From positions 1,674,001 through 1,738,000 of the forward strand of contig NZ_CP113917.1 in NCBI RefSeq assembly GCF_029395475.1: 64,000 nucleotides of DNA, given 5' to 3'. This document shows, one piece after another, positions 58,295 through 64,000 of the stretch (its first letter is position 1; each line of letters starts with the position of its first letter). Source of the DNA: Bifidobacterium sp. ESL0775. Its GTDB lineage: Bacteria > Actinomycetota > Actinomycetes > Actinomycetales > Bifidobacteriaceae. The notes under the pieces are model-generated. The model made no database searches. It was not told the origin of the DNA and was given only the letters and a program-made list of their open reading frames with translations. The translations under genes were made by a program, and so were the position numbers.

Positions 58295-59760
58295 GCCAAC
58301 GCCACCTTTCTAGTAGTCGCATGGGCACCTGCGGGAGCGACCTCCGGCACAGGTTCCGCCTTGGCGGCCTCGGGATCCGGCTCCGGCCCTTGATGGAGCA
58401 CACGGCGGGAGTAGAAAATCATCACGCCGCCCATGAGGCAGAAGAGCAGGAAGTACACGATATTGGTGATCAGCAGGCTCGGGACGGTGGCCGTCGGCGA
58501 GACGGCATCGGCGATGGTCTGCAGGCCATAGACGATCCACGGGTAACGGCCGAGCTCGGTGATGAGCCAGCCACCGGTGGTGCCGACGAACGGCAGGTAG
58601 GTGCAGATGCCCAGGATCCAGAGCTTCCAGCGGCTGTCCGCCAGGGTGTTCTTGGACTTGCGGGTGAACCACAGCGTGCAGATCGCGAGGATCAGCACGG
58701 CGAAACCGACGGCGGCCATGAAGCGGAAGCTCCAGAACAGCACGTTGGCGGGCACGTAGTAGTTCGAGATCTCAGGATGGGCGATGCCGTTCTTGATGAT
58801 CTTGCCACGCTCGCCGAGGAACTGCTGGTTCAGGGTGTTCATGCCCTGAATGGTGCCGCCATAGAGCTTGTGGAACGCAAGCAGGGAGAGCATGCCGGGA
58901 ATCTCGAGGCCGGCGGCCGTGTGGCTGCCTTCGTTCATGAAGCCTACGACCATCCATGGCGCCGGGCTCTTCAGGTCCTCGTAGATGCCTTCGGTGGCGG
59001 CGAACTTCATCGGCTGGTCCTTGATGATCTCAAGGGTCTGCAGGTCGCCGGTGATGATGACGAGGATGGAGCCGATCAGCGCGATGATGGCGCCGACGCG
59101 GATCGAGCGGGTGAAGAAGGCGCGGTCGGCGTTCTTGTGCATGAAGCCGAAAGCGCTCATGCCGACCACGACCATGCCGCCGAGCATCAACGCGCCGGTG
59201 GCCACATGCGGGAACTCACGCCACAGCTGCGGATTGCCGATGACCGCGGCGAAGTTCGTCATCTCGGCGTGGCCCGTCTTCTTGTTGATGCCATAGCCCA
59301 CAGGCCGCTGCATGAAGGCGTTGGCCGCGAGGATCCAGATGGCGGAGACCGTGGAGCCAAGCCAGGTCAGCCAGATGAAGATCACGTGCAAACCCGGCTT
59401 GAAGCGGTTCCACGTGAACATCCACACCCCAATGAACGTGGATTCCATGAAGAACGCGAGCAAAGCCTCAATGGCGAGCGGGGCGCCGAAGATGTCGCCC
59501 ATGAAACGCGAGTAGTTCGACCAGTTCATGCCAAACTGGAATTCCTGGATGATACCGGTCACTACGCCAACAGCGAAGCCTAAGAGGAAAATCTTCCCCC
59601 AGAACTGCGCCATGCGCTTGTAGATGTATTTCCTCTTCGCTACGTATAACGTTTCCATAATGGCCACAGTAAACGCCAAGCCGATCGATAACGGCACGAA
59701 GAAGAAGTGGAAGACCGTCGTCATCGCGAACTGGAATCGCGACAACCCTAAAACAGTCAT
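58291..59760 (-). CDS. cydA: Cytochrome bd quinol oxidase subunit I
   Basis: A 489-residue haem-carrying subunit. LSRFQFAMTTVFHFFFVPLSIG holds the haem b595 ligand His (near 18); FPHVATGALMLGG holds the b558 His, and GGWLITELGRYPW is the conserved C-terminal block. The Q-loop after DQPMKFAATEGIYE is short, as in the bd class of Gram-positives and actinobacteria, not the long form of enterobacteria. The C-terminal 35 residues are Pro/Glu/Ala-rich. It lies 45 bp after ndh, suggesting a common NADH-quinone-O2 transcript. This gene is rare among bifidobacteria and points to the insect-gut group. Confidence 0.96.
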   Translation of the reverse strand: MTVLGLSRFQFAMTTVFHFFFVPLSIGLAFTVAIMETLYVAKRKYIYKRMAQFWGKIFLLGFAVGVVTGIIQEFQFGMNWSNYSRFMGDIFGAPLAIEALLAFFMESTFIGVWMFTWNRFKPGLHVIFIWLTWLGSTVSAIWILAANAFMQRPVGYGINKKTGHAEMTNFAAVIGNPQLWREFPHVATGALMLGGMVVVGMSAFGFMHKNADRAFFTRSIRVGAIIALIGSILVIITGDLQTLEIIKDQPMKFAATEGIYEDLKSPAPWMVVGFMNEGSHTAAGLEIPGMLSLLAFHKLYGGTIQGMNTLNQQFLGERGKIIKNGIAHPEISNYYVPANVLFWSFRFMAAVGFAVLILAICTLWFTRKSKNTLADSRWKLWILGICTYLPFVGTTGGWLITELGRYPWIVYGLQTIADAVSPTATVPSLLITNIVYFLLFCLMGGVMIFYSRRVLHQGPEPDPEAAKAEPVPEVAPAGAHATTRKVALA

Positions 59761-59805
59761 GTCAATCCTTTCTTCCCAATAATTCCTCTACTAAAAGGTA
59801 TGGAA

Positions 59806-60987
59806 TCAGTCACTTTCCAGCATAGTACGAATATCAGCCAACTCAAGCGCCGAACGGTCCGCGATCATCTTTTTGGCGACTGCGGCGAGCCATCCCTTGA
59901 GGTTCCAATGGCCCATCATGTCAATGGATGCAATACCGGTCTTCGGACCCAGAGAGCAAACCGTTCCCAGTGACTTGAAAACGAACTTCTTCGTGGTTCC
60001 CCCATTGATGAGGGCGACAAGATTGTCCGCGGCGCAATCGGCCTGGGCGATGGAGATCTGCGCCGTGGTCGGATAGAGGCGGCCATTGTCCGGATTCGGC
60101 ACGGCCGAGACATCACCGACGAGGAACTGGTCCGGCTGTCCCTTGACGCGCAGGTCATCCTCGACGACCACACGGTTGCGCTTCTGGTCATAACCCGAGT
60201 CCGCGATGATGTGGCTTCCCTGCACACCCGTCGTCCAAATGATCGTACCAGCCGGGAACGCGGTGTCGTTGCTCATGACGGCGTCAGGCTTGACCTCGGT
60301 GATCGGCGTCGAGACATGGAAGGTGACGCCCTTGCCCTCAAGGAACTTCACACCCCAATCGGCGAGATTCTGGTTGAACATCGGCAGAATCTTCGGCGAC
60401 GCCTCAATGCAGTCGATCTTGACCTGGTCAAGCGGGAACCCATATTCCTTGGCCAAATCAGGCAGACGGTAAACCAGCTCACCCAGATACTCGATGGAAG
60501 TGAAACCAGCGCCACACACCACAATCCGAAGGTCGTTGGCATCATGGCTGGTCTTGTAACGCTTCAACGTGTCCTCGAGGTGCTTGCGTGCGGCGAGCGC
60601 GGTGTCGACATCGATCAGCGGCCAGCCGTTCTCCCGGGCGCCCTTGATGCCGAACGTCTCGGACTCGAAGCCCAACGCGTTGACCAGATAATCGTAGGAA
60701 AGGGAATCGGAATTCTTGAGCTCCACTTTTTTGGCGTCCTGGTCGACCTTGGTCACCTCGTCGATGACGACCCGGACATTCTTTTTCTTGGCGAATACCT
60801 GAGCTACGTCAAACGTAATATCCGCTGGCTCCTTGGTACCGGCCGCGACCTCATGCAGCTCGGTGGATTGGTAGTGATACGGATTCTTGTTGACCAGAAC
60901 GATCTGCGCATCCACCTTGGCAGCCGCCAGCCGCTTAACCATTCTCATTCCGGCGTAACCGGCGCCAAGAACAACGATTCTTTTCAT
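59806..60987 (-). CDS. ndh: Type II NADH dehydrogenase (NDH-2), copy 1
   Basis: A 393-residue flavoprotein that passes electrons from NADH to quinone without pumping. ATG at 60987 (MKRIVVLGAGYAGM) follows aaaaggtgg; the longer upstream frame is unlikely. The FAD motif VLGAGYAGMRM, the NADH motif VVCGAGFTSIEYLGEL and the second FAD motif FLVGDVSAVPNPDNG are intact, as is the quinone-site region TTAQISIAQADCAADN. It is homologous over its whole length to the next gene. Closest to cydA, it is the likely partner dehydrogenase of the bd oxidase. Confidence 0.93.
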   Translation of the reverse strand: MKRIVVLGAGYAGMRMVKRLAAAKVDAQIVLVNKNPYHYQSTELHEVAAGTKEPADITFDVAQVFAKKKNVRVVIDEVTKVDQDAKKVELKNSDSLSYDYLVNALGFESETFGIKGARENGWPLIDVDTALAARKHLEDTLKRYKTSHDANDLRIVVCGAGFTSIEYLGELVYRLPDLAKEYGFPLDQVKIDCIEASPKILPMFNQNLADWGVKFLEGKGVTFHVSTPITEVKPDAVMSNDTAFPAGTIIWTTGVQGSHIIADSGYDQKRNRVVVEDDLRVKGQPDQFLVGDVSAVPNPDNGRLYPTTAQISIAQADCAADNLVALINGGTTKKFVFKSLGTVCSLGPKTGIASIDMMGHWNLKGWLAAVAKKMIADRSALELADIRTMLESD

Positions 60988-61080
60988 AATGCCACCTTTT
61001 CCTAGTAATCCAAAGGACTGAACGGCAGCATAATGAGATAGACGCCGCCATTGCCTACACAACCCAAGATTATATTGTCA

Positions 61081-61104
61081 GCCGAACAAAAAACGTTTTT
61101 CGGC
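61081..61104. terminator. Hairpin between the two ndh genes
   Basis: gccgaa (61081-61086) pairs with ttcggc (61099-61104) with A/T pairs inside. It may partly terminate the copy 2 transcript; no clear T-run follows the stem on the minus strand. Confidence 0.45.
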
Positions 61105-61236
61105 ACTACAAAATCGACATGTCAGACGTTAATCGATGGTTTTTATGGTCAATGTCACACTTGCCACCACGCAGACTTCGTCATCGGCCCGTCAAAACGC
61201 AAAACAACACCTAAAAGATGGACCTGGCCTACGGTG

Positions 61237-62409
61237 CTACTTCCTCATGATGTCCGGCACATCCGTCAGCTCGGCGACGGAGCGGTCGGCGACCATCTTC
61301 TTGGCGGCCGAGGCCTTGGCGCCCTTGAGCTTCCAGTGACCCATCACGTTCACTTCGGCGATGCCGGTTTTCGGCCCAAGTGAGCAGAGCGTCCCCAAGG
61401 ACTTGTAGACGAACTTCTTGGGTTCGCCGCCCTTGATGCGCGCCACGATGTTGTCGGCCGCGCAATCGGCCTGGGCGATGGAGATCTGCGCCGTGGTCGG
61501 ATAGAGGCGGCCGTTGTCCGGATTCGGCACGGCCGAGACATCACCGACAAGGAATTCCTCGGGATGGCCCTTGACCGACAGATCGTCCTCGACGACCACC
61601 CGGTTGCGCTTCTGGTCATAACCCGAATCCGCGATGACATGGCTGCCATGCACACCGGTGGTCCAAATGATCGTGTGCGCCGGGAAGACAGTGTCGTTGC
61701 TGACCACGGCGTCCGGCTTGACCTCGGTGATCGGAGTCGAGACATGGAACGTCACGCCTTTGCCTTCAAGGAACTTCACGCCCCAATCAGCTAGCTTGGG
61801 ATCGAACATCGGCAGAATCCTTGGCGTCGCCTCAATGCAGTCGATCTTGACCTGGTCAAGCGGGAAACCGTACTCTTCTGCGAGATCGGGCAGGCGATAG
61901 ACCAGCTCACCCAGATACTCGATGGAAGTGAAGCCGGCGCCACACACCACGATATGCAGGTCGTTGGCATCATGGCTGGTCTTGTAACGCTTCAATGTTT
62001 CCTCGAGGTGGTTGCGGGCCGCCACGGCTGTGTCGATATCCAGTATCGGCCAGCCGTTCTCGTCGGCGCCCTTGATGCCGAACGTCTCGGACTCGAAGCC
62101 CAACGCGTTGACCAGATAGTCATAGGCAAGGGGGTTGGAGCCTTTCAGATCCACCTTCTTGGCGTCCTGGTCGACCTTGGTCACCTCGTCGATGATCACT
62201 TTGACGCTGGAATCGACGGCCTTGCGGATGTCGAACGTAATCTCGTCCGGCTGCTTGGTGCCGGCCGCGACCTCATGCAGCTCGGTGGATTGGTAATGGT
62301 ATGGATTCTTGTTGATCAGGATGATCTGTGCGCCCGTATTGGCCTTGGCCAATTGCTTCGCGGCACGCATGCCGCCATATCCAGCACCAAGAATAGCGAT
62401 TGTCGTCAT
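61237..62409 (-). CDS. ndh: Type II NADH dehydrogenase (NDH-2), copy 2
   Basis: A 390-residue paralogue of the neighbouring NDH-2. ATG at 62409 (MTTIAILGAGYGGMRAAKQ) follows ggaggggg, a much stronger ribosome site than that of copy 1. All cofactor motifs are conserved (GAGYGG, CGAGFTSIEYLGEL, LVGDVSAVPNP). Identity with copy 1 is high in long blocks (NKNPYHYQSTELHEVAAGTK) and lower at residues 65-85 and in the C-terminal 40 residues, so the two have diverged but both look functional. It is first in the ndh-ndh-cydABDC series, with 249 bp to copy 1, enough for a separate promoter. Confidence 0.93.
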   Translation of the reverse strand: MTTIAILGAGYGGMRAAKQLAKANTGAQIILINKNPYHYQSTELHEVAAGTKQPDEITFDIRKAVDSSVKVIIDEVTKVDQDAKKVDLKGSNPLAYDYLVNALGFESETFGIKGADENGWPILDIDTAVAARNHLEETLKRYKTSHDANDLHIVVCGAGFTSIEYLGELVYRLPDLAEEYGFPLDQVKIDCIEATPRILPMFDPKLADWGVKFLEGKGVTFHVSTPITEVKPDAVVSNDTVFPAHTIIWTTGVHGSHVIADSGYDQKRNRVVVEDDLSVKGHPEEFLVGDVSAVPNPDNGRLYPTTAQISIAQADCAADNIVARIKGGEPKKFVYKSLGTLCSLGPKTGIAEVNVMGHWKLKGAKASAAKKMVADRSVAELTDVPDIMRK

Positions 62410-62624
62410 CGTAACCCCCTCCATTGGGAATCGTTGCAAGACAAAGACACCTACGATGTGCCCTCACTTGTGAGACTTGTCTACACTGTCTAATTTATCC
62501 AACGCGGGCAACAAATTATGGTCGACTTGCATAATCAGATACATTTCTGCACAAAACGGTGGTGATTTCACTATATCGGACACAAAAACAAGCGCCGCAT
62601 CGCGTTTCAGAATCTGTGAAGAAG

Positions 62625-62696
62625 TACCCCCCAAGAGAGTCGAACTCTTGTTGTCAGATTGAAAGTCTGGTGTCCTAACCGTTAGACGAGGGGGGC
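62625..62696 (-). tRNA. tRNA-Glu (anticodon TTC)
   Basis: A 72-base cloverleaf on the minus strand. Acceptor GCCCCCC pairs with GGGGGGT (G-U at the end), the D arm is GTC-TAACGGTTAG-GAC, the anticodon loop CTTTCAA carries TTC, and the T arm is AAGAG-TTCGACT-CTCTT. CCA is not encoded. A T5 run about 35 bases downstream (62588-62584) may be part of its terminator. Confidence 0.95.
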
Positions 62697-62862
62697 TAAC
62701 AACCTAACCAGTCTAAAATACGAACCCGACGCGGGCAAGTGTCGGCGTGTTGGCAAAGGCCGGAGTCCACGCACCAACTAAGCCGCAAAACGCGGGACGG
62801 TTCAGATTCAGCAGAACAGCCCAGTAAATCTCGAATCACCCGCAATAAGTCTCCCATGAATC

Positions 62863-62881
62863 ATTCATCCGCCGAATGAAT
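62863..62881. terminator. Possible terminator after trmB
   Basis: attcat (62863-62868) pairs with atgaat (62876-62881) around ccgccga, 26 bases after the trmB stop. Short and without a T-run. Confidence 0.35.
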
Positions 62882-62906
62882 CCACGCCCGTCGGGTTCCG
62901 CAACGA

Positions 62907-63713
62907 TTACTTCGCCTGATAGGTGAAATCATGGATGACGCGCCCCGCGGCCAGTCCCTTCTTCTCGAAGTTCGTCAATATCCTGCCCTCGTACCGTTGC
63001 GATTCCTTGAAATCGGCATGGGGCAACGTCGCGGCCTTGTCAGCCGTGCCCTTGCCCACGTGCTCGGTCGGCAAGGAGACCGTAAGCGTCCCGGCATTGG
63101 TGAAATCATCGCGCCCGTCCATCACCTCGTGGACGTGCAAGGCGTAGTCCTCGATGTCGGTGGCGAGCCGCCAGACACTCCCCTTGCGCAGGGCCCGGTG
63201 CACGTCGGAGGCGAGCGCCGGCTGAACGAGGCGCCGCTTATGGTGCCGCATCTTCGGCCACGGGTCCGGGAAGAACGTCCAGACCTCGTCCGCCACGCCG
63301 GACTCGCTTGCCGCGAACAATTCCGGTGCGTTGATCTGGGCGATGCGCAGGTTGGAAAGGCCCAGCTTGCCGGCCCGCAGCATCGTATGGGCCACGCCAG
63401 GGTCATAGACCTCCACGGCGAGGAAGTTCGTTCCAGGACGGTTCTGGGCGGCCGCAATGACGTTCTCGCCCTGCCCCGTGCCGATTTCGATGACCAACGG
63501 ATGGCTGTTGCCCCAAGTCTCGCCCACAAACGCCCGATCAAAGACGAATCCCGGCCTCACGTCGAGCAGGCCCGGGCCGGCATTGACGTCGAGCAGGAAA
63601 TCCGGCGCATAACGCTGCCAGGCGCGCCTCAGCCGGTCGTCGAGGCGTCCGGTCCGCCGCACGAAGGAGAGAACTTGGTGGATTCTATGGTCGTTTTCTT
63701 GCACGGCAGTCAA
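62907..63713 (-). CDS. trmB: tRNA (guanine-46-N7)-methyltransferase
   Basis: A 268-residue S-adenosylmethionine-dependent enzyme that makes m7G46 in tRNA. The family blocks are clear: [19 protein letters not shown] (cofactor site), [35 protein letters not shown] (the F-P-D-P-W-P-K signature) and [11 protein letters not shown]. The TTG start at 63713 is tentative; no ribosome site is seen and GTG at codon 4 is possible. It is divergent from the last gene of the window across 54 bp. Confidence 0.94.
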   Translation of the reverse strand: MTAVQENDHRIHQVLSFVRRTGRLDDRLRRAWQRYAPDFLLDVNAGPGLLDVRPGFVFDRAFVGETWGNSHPLVIEIGTGQGENVIAAAQNRPGTNFLAVEVYDPGVAHTMLRAGKLGLSNLRIAQINAPELFAASESGVADEVWTFFPDPWPKMRHHKRRLVQPALASDVHRALRKGSVWRLATDIEDYALHVHEVMDGRDDFTNAGTLTVSLPTEHVGKGTADKAATLPHADFKESQRYEGRILTNFEKKGLAAGRVIHDFTYQAK

Positions 63714-63767
63714 GTCTAGCGGAGGGCTGACCCGAGAACTTCACTTTCCGCGCGTAGACTGGTCCAC

Positions 63768-64000
63768 ATGAACAGTAACGATTTCGGCGGCGACACCCCG
63801 CAAGGTTCCGGACGTGGGGATTCCCAATATTCCGGTCCGCAGCAAAACCAGAACCCGTCTTACGGCCAGGCACCACAGTGGCAGGAGCCCTCCTACCAGC
63901 AAAACGCCGGATATCAGGCACCTTATTCCTATAACGCGGGTTACGGCGCGCAGAACAACCCAACGCCGGATTATGGGGCATACGGCCCCATGTCGATGGG
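63768..64000 (+). CDS. Start of a Pro/Gln/Tyr/Gly-rich protein, cut by the window edge
   Basis: ATG at 63768 opens a frame of 77 codons that runs off the right edge. The visible part (MNSNDFGGDTPQGSGRGDSQ, then repeats of Y-x-P-x-x-Q type such as PSYGQAPQWQEPSYQQ) is low complexity. In bifidobacteria such N-termini often precede a small membrane domain (TM2 or DUF4190 type), but that part lies outside. No ribosome site is present; TAGACT lies 7 bases before the ATG, which would suit a leaderless promoter. Confidence 0.7.
   Translation, partial: MNSNDFGGDTPQGSGRGDSQYSGPQQNQNPSYGQAPQWQEPSYQQNAGYQAPYSYNAGYGAQNNPTPDYGAYGPMSM

Overview
The window looks like chromosome of a high-GC actinobacterium of the Bifidobacteriaceae, most likely a bifidobacterium of the insect (bee or bumblebee) gut group. 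Supporting points are frequent TTG/GTG starts, Opp-type peptide transport, a tilS-hpt-ftsH-folK-DUF3180 block of actinobacterial type, and cytochrome bd oxidase genes (cydABDC) with two NDH-2 genes, a respiratory set known from bee-gut bifidobacteria but not from most human-gut species. The genus call is inference from gene content; there is no rRNA gene here.

Layout. (1) 1-12,540 is a visibly AT-richer, probably acquired defence island: a divergent pair of TIR-domain genes; a type I restriction-modification locus (hsdR, hsdM, hsdS) whose specificity gene faces a silent start-less hsdS copy across a tyrosine recombinase gene, with two nested sets of inverted repeats (20 bp and 126 bp), i.e. 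a shufflon able to make four specificities; a GIY-YIG/DUF4357 protein; and an AbiEi/AbiEii toxin-antitoxin pair closed by a terminator. (2) 12,671-24,108 is an oligopeptide ABC transporter: fused double ATPase, two permeases and four tandem paralogous lipoprotein binding proteins, one frameshifted. (3) 24,360-39,209 is housekeeping: SWIM-SNF2 helicase, frameshifted msrAB, a UvrA paralogue, DEAD-box helicase, TIM-barrel protein, ettA and tesB. Between ettA and tesB lie two homologous 91-92 nt palindromes in inverted orientation whose paired bases have changed together. (4) 39,301-49,894 is a minus-strand block with translational overlaps (DUF3180, a decayed FolK-like gene, ftsH, hpt, tilS, dacB, a membrane glycosyltransferase, an AI-2E/PerM-type exporter) followed by a divergent glycosyltransferase. 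(5) 49,990-51,778: diacetyl/acetoin reductase and MgtC-like protein. (6) 51,907-62,409: the aerobic respiration module (polyprenyl diphosphate synthase, cydC, cydD, cydB, cydA, two tandem NDH-2 genes). (7) tRNA-Glu(TTC), trmB and the start of a P/Q/Y/G-rich protein close the window.

How the parts work together. The left end is layered phage defence whose methylation pattern can switch by DNA inversion. The Opp block brings peptides into a probably auxotrophic cell. The cyd-ndh module would oxidise NADH and reduce O2 to water, which fits oxygen-exposed insect-gut life and sits with methionine-sulfoxide repair (msrAB, possibly inactivated) and acetoin metabolism. The folate part of the ftsH operon has largely been lost, leaving a relic.

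Limits: all calls are by eye from the sequence; no database or folding program was run. Two single-base frameshifts (binding protein 3, msrAB) could be real or sequencing errors.
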